DNA from: Streptomyces sp. NBC_01381
Lineage (GTDB): Bacteria; Actinomycetota; Actinomycetes; Streptomycetales; Streptomycetaceae
Direction: 5' to 3'
DNA: 64,000 nt
Assembly (NCBI RefSeq): GCF_026340305.1
Contig: NZ_JAPEPI010000001.1
Span: 1,116,001 to 1,180,000, forward strand
Position numbers and translations under genes: made by a program. Each line of letters opens with the position of its first letter. The first letter of the stretch is position 1. The notes beneath the pieces are model-generated. The model saw only the letters and a program-made list of their open reading frames with translations, was not told where the DNA came from and made no database searches. This document shows positions 46,684 through 54,846 of the stretch, piece after piece.

Positions 46684-47764
46684 GCCTCGCCGGGGTGAGC
46701 GCGAGCGTCACCGCCTCCAGCGCGCTGTTGAAGGACACCTCGGAGAGCAGTCCGGGCGCCGCCACCTGGTCGCCAGCCAGGTAGACGCCGTCGCCGCGGT
46801 CGATCGCCGGACGGTCGCGCCAGGTGGTGCCCGGCAGGTCCACCGCGCCGGTGCGGCCGGCGGCCAGGGCGTCGCGGCGCCAGACGAGACGGTCGCGCCA
46901 GTGCGGGAAACCCAGGTCCATGAGGTGGTCGAGGCGGGCCGAGCCGTCCGCCTTGGACTCCTCGGGGGAGAGCGGGATCGCGAAGGGGTCGCCCTTGCGG
47001 GAGCGCAGGGCGAGGTCGACGAGGGTGGTGCGGGCGCCGGTCCACTGCAGGGATTCGTCGCGCAGGAGGTGGCGGGCTGCGGGGAGCGCGGTGGCGACGA
47101 CGACGGGCCCTTGGGCGGTCAGGGCGCCGGGGTCGTCGACGCGGGACAGCGTCTCCACGCGTACGCCCAGGTTCCAGGCGAGCGCCGCCATGCGGTCGAT
47201 GACCGAGCCCCAGCCGCCGCGCGGGTAGTGCGCCTCCGGGGGCAGCTTGGTGGCGCGGCGCAGGCGCTCGTGCACGAACCTGGCGGAGAGCGAGCCGGGG
47301 TCGTGGTGGAACGTCGCCACGGCGATGTAGTGCGCGGCGGCGCGGGCGCCCTCCTCGCCGACCTCACCGGTGGCCCACGTCATGAAGTCGGCGTCCACGG
47401 GAGCCTGTTCGGCCTTGCGGCGCAGCAGCCGCAGCATCGCGAGGGGCGGGGTGCGGCGGAGCCTGCCCTGGTGGTGGAGGCGGAGCCGGCTGCCTTCCAG
47501 CGGCGGGAGCGGGGCGAGCGGGCCGATGAGGTCGCGCTGCTTGAGCCAGGCCCAGTGCGGGCCGCCGTTGTAGAGGGCGTGCGGGCCCTCGTTCGTGCGG
47601 TACGGGCCTTCGGCGGTGCGGGCGCGGCCGCCGAGGGTGTGGTGGGACTCGTGCAGGGTCACCTTGGCGCCGGCTTCGGCGGCGGTGATGGCCGCGGTGA
47701 GGCCGGCGAAGCCGCCGCCGATGACGGTGAGGCGGGTGTTCCGCAAGTTCCTTGTGGTCCGCAT
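46664..47764 (-). CDS. FAD-dependent phytoene-desaturase/amine-oxidase-like protein
   Basis: This 366-residue flavoprotein has the N-terminal motif RLTVIGGGFAGLTAAITAAEAGAKVTLHES near residues 11-40, then LGGRARTAEGPYRTNEGPHALY, typical of the desaturase/amine oxidase family. The C-terminal GDGVYLAGDQVAAPGLLSEVSFNSALEA is the FAD-closing motif. It is shorter than carotenoid desaturases (about 500). The substrate is unknown. Its 3' end contains the SoxR box of the next gene. Start ATG at 47764. Confidence 0.88.
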   Translation of the reverse strand: MRTTRNLRNTRLTVIGGGFAGLTAAITAAEAGAKVTLHESHHTLGGRARTAEGPYRTNEGPHALYNGGPHWAWLKQRDLIGPLAPLPPLEGSRLRLHHQGRLRRTPPLAMLRLLRRKAEQAPVDADFMTWATGEVGEEGARAAAHYIAVATFHHDPGSLSARFVHERLRRATKLPPEAHYPRGGWGSVIDRMAALAWNLGVRVETLSRVDDPGALTAQGPVVVATALPAARHLLRDESLQWTGARTTLVDLALRSRKGDPFAIPLSPEESKADGSARLDHLMDLGFPHWRDRLVWRRDALAAGRTGAVDLPGTTWRDRPAIDRGDGVYLAGDQVAAPGLLSEVSFNSALEAVTLALTPARLDLKSA

Positions 47765-47890
47765 GGGGTGGGCTCCTGTCGCGGTGGGGAGCGGTGGGGT
47801 CCGTCGTGGGCCTTCTCCGGTACGACGGCCGAGGGGGCGCCGGATGTGACATCGGGGTGCCTTGTCAGTGGTGGAGTGCACGATGGGGGG

Positions 47891-48559
47891 ATGGGACGAC
47901 AGGGTGCGGCAGTGGTGAAGAAGGCTCGGCGGCCCGAGGTGCGGTTGCCCGTGCTCCGGGCGTTCGAGGAGCGCGAGTTGTCGCCCGACGGGGACTACGA
48001 CGGGGTGGAGTTTCGGGACCTCGACTTCGACGGGCAGGACGGCGGGGGAGCGCTGTTCCTCGACTGCGCGGTGACGGGGTGCTCGGTGACCGAGACGCGG
48101 CTGAGCCGGGCCCGCTTCGTGGACTCCGTGCTGACGGAGCCGCGGGGGGTCGGCACGGAGCTGGTGGAGGCGTCGCTGCGGGACGTCGAGGTGGTGGACG
48201 CGCGTCTCGGCGGGGTTCAGCTGCACGGGAGTGTGCTGGAGCGGGTCGTCGTGCGGGGCGGCAAGATCGACTATCTGAACCTGCGGAAGGCGCGGTTGAA
48301 GGACGTCGTGTTCGAGGGGTGCGTGCTGGTGGAGCCGGACTTCGGGCAGGCGGCCCTGGAGCGCGTCGAGTTCGTGGACTGCGCCCTGAAGGGGGCGGAC
48401 TTCAGCGGCGTACGCATGAAGGACGTCGACCTGCGCTCGGCGGCGGAGCTGGACATCCTGCGGGGGATCGACTGCCTGGCGGGGGCGGTGATCAGCACGG
48501 CCCAACTGATGGATCTGGCCCCGGCGTTCGCGGCGCAGGTAGGGGTGAGGGTGGAGTAG
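47891..48559 (+). CDS. Pentapeptide-repeat protein
   Basis: This 222-residue protein shows runs of A(D/N)LxX-like units: GVEFRDLDFDGQDGGGALFLDC, TRLSRARFVDSVL, EASLRDVEVVDARLGGVQLHGS, LNLRKARLKDVVFEGCVLVEPDF, VDCALKGADFSGVRMKDVDL. These predict a right-handed quadrilateral beta-helix. Some pentapeptide proteins mimic DNA and protect gyrase; others have no known role. Start ATG at 47891 behind GGGGGG. It converges end to end with the next gene (its stop is adjacent). Confidence 0.85.
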   Translation: MGRQGAAVVKKARRPEVRLPVLRAFEERELSPDGDYDGVEFRDLDFDGQDGGGALFLDCAVTGCSVTETRLSRARFVDSVLTEPRGVGTELVEASLRDVEVVDARLGGVQLHGSVLERVVVRGGKIDYLNLRKARLKDVVFEGCVLVEPDFGQAALERVEFVDCALKGADFSGVRMKDVDLRSAAELDILRGIDCLAGAVISTAQLMDLAPAFAAQVGVRVE

Positions 48560-49066
48560 CTACGCCGGAGGCACGCGGGGGTAGCGGGACTGGAGGGTCC
48601 AGATCACCGGGTTGTCGGCCAGGGAGTCGTGGAGGTCGGAGAGGTCCGCCAGGAGGTCCTGGAGGAAGTCACGGGCCTCGCGGCGCAGCTCCGCGTGGGA
48701 GAAGTTCAGCGGGGGCTCCTCCGCGTCCATCCAGTCCGCCTCGATGTCCACCCAGCCGAAGCGGCGGGTGAACAGCATGCGGTCACTGGACTCCGTGAAG
48801 TCCAGTTCCGCGTACTGGGGGCGGGAGGCGCGGCTCCCCAGCGGATCCTGGTCCAGCGTCTCGACGATGTCGCACAGCGCCCACGCGAAGTCGAGGACGG
48901 GCACCCATCCCCAGGCTGTGGACAGCTCGCGGTCGGCCTTGGTGTCCGCCAGGTACACGTCCCCGCAGAAAAGGTCATGGCGCAGGGTGTGGACGTCCGC
49001 GCGGCTGTAGTCCAGCTGCGGGGGGTCCGGGAAGCGGCGGGAGAGCGCGTAGCCGATGTCGAGCAC
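48560..49066 (-). CDS. Hypothetical protein
   Basis: This 168-residue acidic, soluble protein shows VLDIGYALSRRFPDPPQLDYSRADVHTLRHDLFCGDVYL, WGWVPVLDFAWALCDIVETL, LDFTESSDRMLFTRRFGWVDIEADW and a helical tail RREARDFLQDLLADLSDLHDSL. This family occurs in many Streptomyces as a hypothetical protein. Start is GTG at 49066; an in-frame TGA blocks longer starts. It abuts the pentapeptide gene stop to stop. Confidence 0.78.
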   Translation of the reverse strand: MLDIGYALSRRFPDPPQLDYSRADVHTLRHDLFCGDVYLADTKADRELSTAWGWVPVLDFAWALCDIVETLDQDPLGSRASRPQYAELDFTESSDRMLFTRRFGWVDIEADWMDAEEPPLNFSHAELRREARDFLQDLLADLSDLHDSLADNPVIWTLQSRYPRVPPA

Positions 49067-49153
49067 GGGGTCGATGGTGTCACGGCCGGGCGGCGGCTCG
49101 GTCCGCGGCGGTCAGGTCTGCCGTGGTCAGGGCAGGGCAAGGCGGCGCTCAGG

Positions 49154-49792
49154 TCAGGGCAGCAGCCGCTGCTCCTTCGCCACCGCCACCGCGCCCGCCC
49201 GCGTATCGACGCCGAGCTTGTCGTAGATCCGGCCCAGATGCGTCTTCACGGTGGCCTCGCTGATGAACAGGGCGCGGGCGATCTCCCGGTTGCCGAGGCC
49301 CTGGGACAGCTGGCCGAGGATGTCGCGTTCGCGGTCCGTGAGGGAGGGCTGCGGGGCGCGCATGCGGGCCATGACCCGGGAGGCGACCGGGGGCGAGAGC
49401 GCGGTGCGGCCCTGCGACGCGGCATGGATCGCGGAGAAGAGCTCCTCGGGGCGCTCCGCCTTGAGGAGATAGCCCGTCGCGCCCGCCTCGATCGCCCGCG
49501 TGATGTCCGCGTCCGTGTCGTACGTCGTCAGGACCAGGACATGGGGCGGGGTGCCGGACGACGACGCGATGCGGCGCGTCGCCTCCACGCCGTCGATGCC
49601 CTCGCCCAGCTGCAGGTCCATCAGGACCACGTCCGGCGTCAGCTTCGCGGCCAGGGCCACCGCCTCCTCGCCCGTGCCCGCCTCGCCGACCACCTCGATG
49701 TCCGGCGCGCTGCCAAGCAGGGCCAGCAGACCCGCGCGTACGACGACGTGGTCGTCGCAGACCAGGAGGCGGACGGGAGGTGCGGTCGTCAT
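49154..49792 (-). CDS. senR: NarL/LuxR-type response regulator SenR
   Basis: This 212-residue response regulator of the SenS kinase has receiver motifs VRLLVCDDHVVVRAGLLALLG, phosphoacceptor Asp in VVLMDLQLGEGIDG, LTTYDTDADI and KAERPEELF. The LuxR HTH is at about residues 145-205 (LTDRERDILGQLSQGLGNREIARALFISEATVKTHLGRIYDKLGV). With senS and divergent hbpS it matches the Streptomyces heme/iron redox-sensing set (S. reticuli). Start ATG at 49792, immediately after triplicated start-site repeats. Confidence 0.88.
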   Translation of the reverse strand: MTTAPPVRLLVCDDHVVVRAGLLALLGSAPDIEVVGEAGTGEEAVALAAKLTPDVVLMDLQLGEGIDGVEATRRIASSSGTPPHVLVLTTYDTDADITRAIEAGATGYLLKAERPEELFSAIHAASQGRTALSPPVASRVMARMRAPQPSLTDRERDILGQLSQGLGNREIARALFISEATVKTHLGRIYDKLGVDTRAGAVAVAKEQRLLP

Positions 49793-49847
49793 GGGGTCTC
49801 CAGCGTCATCGGGTCTCCAGCGTCATGGGGTCTCCAACGTCATGAGG
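49787..49847 (-). repeat. 17-bp tandem units repeating the senR ribosome binding site and start
   Basis: Three full units and one partial unit, beginning at 49787, 49804, 49821 and 49838. On the minus strand each unit reads ATGACG-NTGGAGACCCN, so GGAGACCC plus ATGACG recurs every 17 bp before the true start. The intervening 'starts' are in different frames. Confidence 0.95.
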
Positions 49848-49854
49848 CCTCTGG

Positions 49855-51198
49855 TCACGAGGCTTCCAAGGGCGGCTCGAGCGGGATCGACACGGAAAGG
49901 ACCGTGCCCTCGCCCGGTGCCGACTCGATCGTCAGTGTGCCGCCGAGCTGGCCGGCCCGCGCGCGGATCGCGGGAAGGCCGTGGCCTCGTACGCCGGTGC
50001 GCCTGTCCTGTTCGACGGACGGTGTGAAGCCCCTGCCGTCGTCCGCGACGTCCAGGACCACCTGGTCGTCCAGGAGCGTCAGGGTCAGCGCCGCCGTGGT
50101 CGCCTCGGCGTGCTCGCGTACGTTGGCCAGCGCGCCCTGCGCGATGCGGAGCAGCGCCGAGCCGACCCGGTCCGGCAGCGGCACCGGGGTGCCCTCCGCG
50201 TGGAAGCGGACGGTCAGGCCCGCGTCCGACTCCCGTTCCGCCAGCGCCCGCAGCGCCTGGGTCACACCGCCGCCGTCCGCGAGGTCGGCGGGCGCCAGGT
50301 CGTGCACGAAGCGGCGGGCCTCGGCGAGGCCGCGTTCGGTGATCGACTCGGCGGTACGGACGTGGGTGCGGGCCTTCGCCGGGTCCGCGTCCCAGACCCG
50401 GTCGGCGGCCTGGAGCAGCATCTGCTGGCTGGACAGGCCCTGCGCGAGGGTGTCGTGGATCTCCATGGAGAGCCGCTGGCGTTCGGCGAGGGTGCCCTCG
50501 CGGCGCTCGGTGGCGGCCAGTTCGCGGCGGGTGCGGATGAGGTCGTCGATGAGCTCGCGCTGGCGGGCCGCCTGGCGCTGCATGTACAGGAAGACGGCGC
50601 TGGCCACCGCGGCCCATGCGGGCGGCGCGAACAGCAGGTTCGGGTCGAAGCGGCCCGCGAGTTCGAGCTGCGCGGTGACCACGAACGCGGTCAGTACGGC
50701 CACCAGGAGCAGGGCGGCGCGCGGCGGCAGCGTACGAAGCCCGGTGTAGAACAGCGGCACCGCGCACCACGCGAAGCTCGGCGCGAGGATGACGAGCACG
50801 CCCCAGGCCGCCACGACGAGGGTCAGCCAGGCGAGGCGGTGCGGGGTGGGGCGGGTGCCGAGCGAGGGGCCGAGTACGTAGAGCAGCGCGAGGGAGACGG
50901 AGAGCGCGATGATCCACGGGGTGCGGGGCTCGCCGGGGTGACGGAGCAGGAAGCGGGCCAGCGAGGCGGCGAGCAGCAGGAAGAACGCCGTGTGCATGAC
51001 GGCTGCGAGCCAGCGTGCGTCGGGGTCCGGGTACCCCGTGCCGGGGTGGGCGTACCCGTCGCCGGGGCGGGCGCCTTGTTCATCGGCGCCCCGTAGCGGG
51101 GGCTGTGCCCACCCGTTCCGCCCTGCGGAACGCCTGCCCACAGCGGGACCGGCGGGACCGGCGGGACCGGCGGGATCGGGCTCGCCGTTTTGGTTCAC
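49855..51198 (-). CDS. senS: Sensor histidine kinase SenS (redox sensor)
   Basis: This 447-residue membrane kinase has a Gly-Pro-Ala tandem repeat at the N-terminus (GPAGPAGPA), then about five membrane segments at roughly residues 65-200 (AVMHTAFFLLLAASLARFLL, IIALSVSLALLYVLG, LAWLTLVVAAWGVLVILA, ALLLVAVLTAFVVT, AAVASAVFLYM). The HisKA_3 H box is LSMEIHDTLAQGLSSQQ, and the HATPase DDGRGFTPSV and GLPAIRARAGQLGG. The five-helix layout and divergent hbpS match the SenS described from S. reticuli. Start GTG at 51198. Confidence 0.9.
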   Translation of the reverse strand: MNQNGEPDPAGPAGPAGPAVGRRSAGRNGWAQPPLRGADEQGARPGDGYAHPGTGYPDPDARWLAAVMHTAFFLLLAASLARFLLRHPGEPRTPWIIALSVSLALLYVLGPSLGTRPTPHRLAWLTLVVAAWGVLVILAPSFAWCAVPLFYTGLRTLPPRAALLLVAVLTAFVVTAQLELAGRFDPNLLFAPPAWAAVASAVFLYMQRQAARQRELIDDLIRTRRELAATERREGTLAERQRLSMEIHDTLAQGLSSQQMLLQAADRVWDADPAKARTHVRTAESITERGLAEARRFVHDLAPADLADGGGVTQALRALAERESDAGLTVRFHAEGTPVPLPDRVGSALLRIAQGALANVREHAEATTAALTLTLLDDQVVLDVADDGRGFTPSVEQDRRTGVRGHGLPAIRARAGQLGGTLTIESAPGEGTVLSVSIPLEPPLEAS

Positions 51199-51229
51199 CC
51201 AATTATTGTGACCCGGGGTGGGCCGGCAC

Positions 51230-51264
51230 GGGTCAGCCGATCGGTTGACCCAGGGGTCAGCCGT
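51230..51264. promoter_or_regulatory. senS-hbpS divergent operator region
   Basis: A 22-bp near-perfect palindrome, GGGTCAGCCGA / TCGGTTGACCC (51230-51251), is followed by another GGGGTCAGCCG (51254-51264). It lies between divergent senS and hbpS and is a candidate SenR binding site; no -35/-10 could be fixed with confidence. Confidence 0.5.
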
Positions 51265-51329
51265 AACGCTTCTCGGGAGCAGCCGGTACGCCGACGGTGT
51301 CGGCCGGGGCGCGGCCGGAAGATCGACGC

Positions 51330-51902
51330 ATGACCAAGAACCCCAGCCACAAGCGCTCGAAGCGCACCCGCATCGTCACCGGCGCCCTCGCGATCGCCGC
51401 CCTCGGGGCCGGCACCTTTGGCGCCGTTTCCGCGACCGCCGGGACCCCGGACGCCGCGACCAAGGCTCCCGTCGTCGCCGACGCGAGCAACGGCAACCTC
51501 CAGCAGTCCACGCACCTCACCGTGGCCGCGGCGACCAAGGCCGCGCAGGCGAGCCTGGACGCCGCGAAGAAGGAGAACCAGCGGGTCACGGTGGCCGTCG
51601 TGGACCGCAACGGCAACACCATCGTGACCCTGCGCGGCGACGGCGCGGGCCCGCAGTCCTACGAGTCCGCCGAGAAGAAGGCGTACACCGCCGTCTCCTG
51701 GAACGCGCCGACCTCCGAGCTGGCCAAGCGCCTGGAGCAGGCCCCGAACCTGAAGGACATCCCCGGCACGCTGTTCCTGGCGGGCGGCGCCCCGGTCACC
51801 GCCAAGGGTGCCCCGATCGCGGGCGTCGGCGTCGCGGGCGCTCCCTCCGGCGACCTGGACGAGAAGTTCGCCCAGGCCGGTGTCGCGGCGCTGAACGGCT
51901 GA
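51330..51902 (+). CDS. hbpS: Secreted heme-binding protein HbpS-like
   Basis: HbpS is an exported octameric protein that binds heme and iron and modulates SenS. The 190-residue product has a signal peptide (RIVTGALAIAALGAGTFGAVSATAG). The GlcG/HbpS domain contains LTVAAATKAAQASLDAAKKENQRVTVAVVDRNGNTIVTLRGDGAGPQSYESAEKKAYTAVSWNAPTSELAKRL and ending GVGVAGAPSGDLDEKFAQAGVAAL. Start ATG at 51330. It is divergent from senS-senR, the arrangement known in S. reticuli. Confidence 0.9.
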   Translation: MTKNPSHKRSKRTRIVTGALAIAALGAGTFGAVSATAGTPDAATKAPVVADASNGNLQQSTHLTVAAATKAAQASLDAAKKENQRVTVAVVDRNGNTIVTLRGDGAGPQSYESAEKKAYTAVSWNAPTSELAKRLEQAPNLKDIPGTLFLAGGAPVTAKGAPIAGVGVAGAPSGDLDEKFAQAGVAALNG

Positions 51903-51911
51903 CATCGGCCG

Positions 51912-53375
51912 CTAGGGCGTCCTGAGCGCCCGGACGGTGCGGGCCGCCTGGGCGGCGACGCCGGGGACGCTGGACGTGATGAACGAACTGCCGCCGGCCA
52001 GGTCGCCGACCACGTGCACGCGCGGGTCGGCGGCGGTCAGCCCGCCGGACGGGTGGAACGTGGCCAGGCCGGCGGCCACCAGCGACTCGACCAGGCGGCG
52101 GGCCGCGGCCGGGACCGCCTGCGGCGGCGGGTTCACGGCGTTGACGACGTACTCGGCGGTGTCGGCGGCGAACTCCACGGTGCGTTCGGAGTTGTCCCGC
52201 GTACGCACCCGGAATCGCACCTCCACCGGCTCGATCGCATGGACGCCGCGCGTGATCGACAGCTGTCCGGAATCCAGGAGCCGCAGCAGGACGGTCGCGT
52301 TCACCGGAACCATGGGCGAGGCCAGTCCGGCGGCCGTGCGCAGGTGGCGCCGCAGCCACGCACGGTCGGACTCGGGCAGCAGCCGCCACGCGTACGGGCC
52401 GACGGTGTGCGCCGCCTCCTGCAGCACGCGGCGGCCGATCCGGGAATCGCCGACGGCGGCGAGCTGCCGCCGGAGCCGCTGGATGGGGTCATCGGACGTG
52501 GTGCCGACGAGCTCGGCCGCGAGCTCTTCGAAGTCCTCGCCCGCGTCCGCCAGTTCCGCGCGCAGCAGGCCTATGAGGTCGTCGAGCGTGATCTCTCCCC
52601 GTGCCCGGTGCAGTTCCGCGACCCGTTCGGCGGTCAGGTGCCGCGGGCGCCGGTCGTCCGGGCGCTGCCAGACGTAGGGCAGCACTCCGCTGCGCGAGAG
52701 CAGCGTGATCCGCCCTCTGTGGCCGCGCGCGGCGAGCGACACGACGACGTCCACGGCGGTCAGGCCGCTGCCGATGACCGCCACATCGCCTCCGGCCGGT
52801 ACGCGGTCGAGCGTGTCGGCCAGCGGATAGGGGGCGGCCGTGAAGCCCGGGTTGCCGGTGAGGCCGTACAGATCCGGGGGTGTTCCTCCGCCGACGCACA
52901 GCACTGTGTGAGTGGCCTCGTACTGCTCCCGCACGTCGTCCGTGCGCAGCGCCAGACGCGCCCCCGAGCGGACCACCTCCGTCACCCGGGCGGCCACGAC
53001 GCGTACGTGCCAACCCCGTTCGCCCAGGGCCGCCATGGCCTTCTCGGCGGTGTGCGCCAGATACTCGCCGTACAGCGCGCGCGGGACGAGCGGCCGGCCA
53101 AGGAGTACGTCGACGTGGTCGGCGCCGCGCTCTCCCAGCCAGGCCGCGTAGTGGCCGAAGTCGCCGTTGCGGATCGACATGATGGCGGGCGGTGCGTTCA
53201 CGAGGACCGAGTCCAGGTCCGGGCCGTACGGCCGCCCCCGCCACAGTTGCGGGGACGGCTCGAAGACCGTGATCGTGCCGGTCCCGTCCCCGGCGGAGGT
53301 CTCGCCTTCCGCGGCGGCCAGTGCGTCGAGCAGGCCGACCGCGGCCGCGCCCCCTCCGACAATCGCGATGTCCAT
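51912..53375 (-). CDS. FAD/NAD(P)-binding protein (NAD_binding_9 family)
   Basis: This 487-residue flavoprotein has N-terminal MDIAIVGGGAAAVGLLDALAAAEG and FEPSPQLWRGRPYG. An internal second dinucleotide site DVAVIGSGLTAVDVVVSLAARGHRG lies near residues 190-214, and LPYVWQRPDDRRP and ITSSVPGVAAQAARTVRAL near the end match the conserved FAD/NAD(P) protein. The family resembles N-hydroxylating or Baeyer-Villiger flavin enzymes, but the substrate is unknown. Start ATG at 53375 follows GAGAGGGAGATC. It is divergent from a LuxR-type regulator. Confidence 0.87.
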   Translation of the reverse strand: MDIAIVGGGAAAVGLLDALAAAEGETSAGDGTGTITVFEPSPQLWRGRPYGPDLDSVLVNAPPAIMSIRNGDFGHYAAWLGERGADHVDVLLGRPLVPRALYGEYLAHTAEKAMAALGERGWHVRVVAARVTEVVRSGARLALRTDDVREQYEATHTVLCVGGGTPPDLYGLTGNPGFTAAPYPLADTLDRVPAGGDVAVIGSGLTAVDVVVSLAARGHRGRITLLSRSGVLPYVWQRPDDRRPRHLTAERVAELHRARGEITLDDLIGLLRAELADAGEDFEELAAELVGTTSDDPIQRLRRQLAAVGDSRIGRRVLQEAAHTVGPYAWRLLPESDRAWLRRHLRTAAGLASPMVPVNATVLLRLLDSGQLSITRGVHAIEPVEVRFRVRTRDNSERTVEFAADTAEYVVNAVNPPPQAVPAAARRLVESLVAAGLATFHPSGGLTAADPRVHVVGDLAGGSSFITSSVPGVAAQAARTVRALRTP

Positions 53376-53554
53376 GATCTCCCTCTCCCGTGCCGTGCGG
53401 CTCGTGCCGTCCGGTCGTGTGCCATCGACCCTCGCCAATTCCGCCGCGGAGCCCCATCCCCCGCGTACGGGCGATCGGCTCGGCACGACCCCCTCAGATG
53501 AGGGGTTGGTGCCGCGCGGAGGACCGGGCAGGCTGGGCGGCGGAGGGGATACGC

Positions 53555-54739
53555 ATGACCGACGCACACCGCCCGGTGCAATCGGCCGCCGAACGGGCAG
53601 CCGACGCACGCGAGTTGTTCAGCCTGGCCTCGGCCGCGCTGCGGCGCCTCGTGCCGTTCCAGGCCGCCGTGTGGACGGCCGCCGACCCGGAGACCGGCCT
53701 GATCACGGCGCCGATGCTGGTGGAGAACCTCGGCAACGGCGAGGGCTGTCACGCGTACTGGGAGAGCGAGCTCCTTGAGGAGAACGTGCTGCCGTTCCGC
53801 GAGCTGGCCCGCGCGCCCGTGCCGGCCGCCGGGCTGCGCGCGGCGACCGGCGGACTGCCCGCCCGCAGCGCCCGCTTCCGGCGCCTGCTCCTCGGCAGCG
53901 GCGTGCACGACGAGCTGCGGGGCGTCCTGCGGATCGGCGACCGGCCATGGGGGCTGGTGAGCCTGTTCCGCACCGCAGCCGCGTCGCCCACTTCTGACGC
54001 GTCGCCCACTTCTGACGCGTCGCCCACCTCTGACGCGTCGCCCACCTCTGACACGTCGCGCACCGCAACCGCGTTCCGCCCGCACGAGATCGCCCTGCTC
54101 GCCGACCTGTCCCGCCCCCTGGCCGCGCGGCTGCGTGAGTTCGCGAGGCCGCCCGAATCGGCGCCCCGCACCGAGTCGCCCGCTCCCGGCCTGATCCTCT
54201 TCGACGAGTCCGGCGAAGCCATGTCGATCAACGACGAGGCCCGGCAGCACCTCGCGCTGCTGCCGAAGGGCCCGTCCTTCCCCTCACCGCTGGGCCTGAA
54301 GCTGCCCATCTGGGTGATCGGCACGGCCCTCCAGGCGCGGGCCGTCGCCGACGGCCGCGACCACGGCAACGCCCGCGTACGCATCCGCACCACCGAAGGC
54401 CGCTGGCTGGTCTGCCACGCCTCCCGCCTCACCGGACCCGGCGGCAGGACCGCCCCGGTGGCCCTCGTCATCGAGCCCGCGACACCCGCGGACCTGGCGG
54501 TCCTGATCGCCGACGCGTACGGCCTGACCTCGCGGGAGCTGCAGATCACCCAGCTCGTCGCGCGCGGGATGACCACCGCCGAGATCGCCGGCACGCTGTT
54601 CATCTCCCCGCACACGGTCCGCGACCACCTCAAGACCGTCTTCACCAAGGCCCGCGTCTCCAGCCGGGGCGAGCTGGTGGCCCGTCTGTTCACCGAGCAC
54701 TACTGGCCCGCCCTGCCGGGAAGCGCCGTCCGCCAGTGA
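53555..54739 (+). CDS. LuxR family regulator with a GAF-like N-terminus
   Basis: This 394-residue regulator ends in a LuxR HTH at about residues 330-385 (LTSRELQITQLVARGMTTAEIAGTLFISPHTVRDHLKTVFTKARV). The N-terminal region has a degenerate GAF/PAS look (FQAAVWTAADPETGLITAPML...). A disordered stretch of four ASPTSD repeats (18-bp DNA units) lies near residues 143-166. Start ATG at 53555 behind CGGAGGGG. It is divergent from the FAD/NAD(P) gene, which it may control. Confidence 0.87.
   Translation: MTDAHRPVQSAAERAADARELFSLASAALRRLVPFQAAVWTAADPETGLITAPMLVENLGNGEGCHAYWESELLEENVLPFRELARAPVPAAGLRAATGGLPARSARFRRLLLGSGVHDELRGVLRIGDRPWGLVSLFRTAAASPTSDASPTSDASPTSDASPTSDTSRTATAFRPHEIALLADLSRPLAARLREFARPPESAPRTESPAPGLILFDESGEAMSINDEARQHLALLPKGPSFPSPLGLKLPIWVIGTALQARAVADGRDHGNARVRIRTTEGRWLVCHASRLTGPGGRTAPVALVIEPATPADLAVLIADAYGLTSRELQITQLVARGMTTAEIAGTLFISPHTVRDHLKTVFTKARVSSRGELVARLFTEHYWPALPGSAVRQ
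53981..54052 (+). repeat. Four tandem 18-bp units in the LuxR gene
   Basis: GCGTCGCCCACTTCTGAC is repeated four times (53981, 53999, 54017, 54035) with one base change in two copies; it encodes ASPTSD. The unit is in frame, so copy number can vary without damage. Confidence 0.95.
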
Positions 54740-54781
54740 GGACCGCCAGTGAGAACCGGCAGTGGGGACCGGCAGTGGGGA
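54730..54781 (+). repeat. Four tandem 13-bp units across the LuxR stop codon
   Basis: CCGCCAGTGAGGA-like units start at 54730, 54743, 54756 and 54769. The LuxR stop TGA (54737-54739) is in the first unit and TGA recurs in the second; in later copies it has changed to TGG. Confidence 0.95.
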
Positions 54782-54833
54782 CCGCGCGGTGGCCGCCGGG
54801 AAGCCCGCCCGCCCCCGCCGAACATATGCCGCA

Positions 54834-54846
54834 TAAGATCGCATCC
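54834..54846 (+). promoter_or_regulatory. -10 element for a leaderless M1 peptidase mRNA
   Basis: TAAGAT at 54834-54839 is followed by seven bases and then the GTG start at 54847, the spacing expected for transcription starting at the start codon. No -35 match was found. Confidence 0.5.

Noticed and set aside
49154..49180. CTGCCCTGACC repeat after the senR stop
   Set aside because: A second copy lies about 30 bp downstream but is not in tandem, so it was not counted in the stop-codon repeat set.
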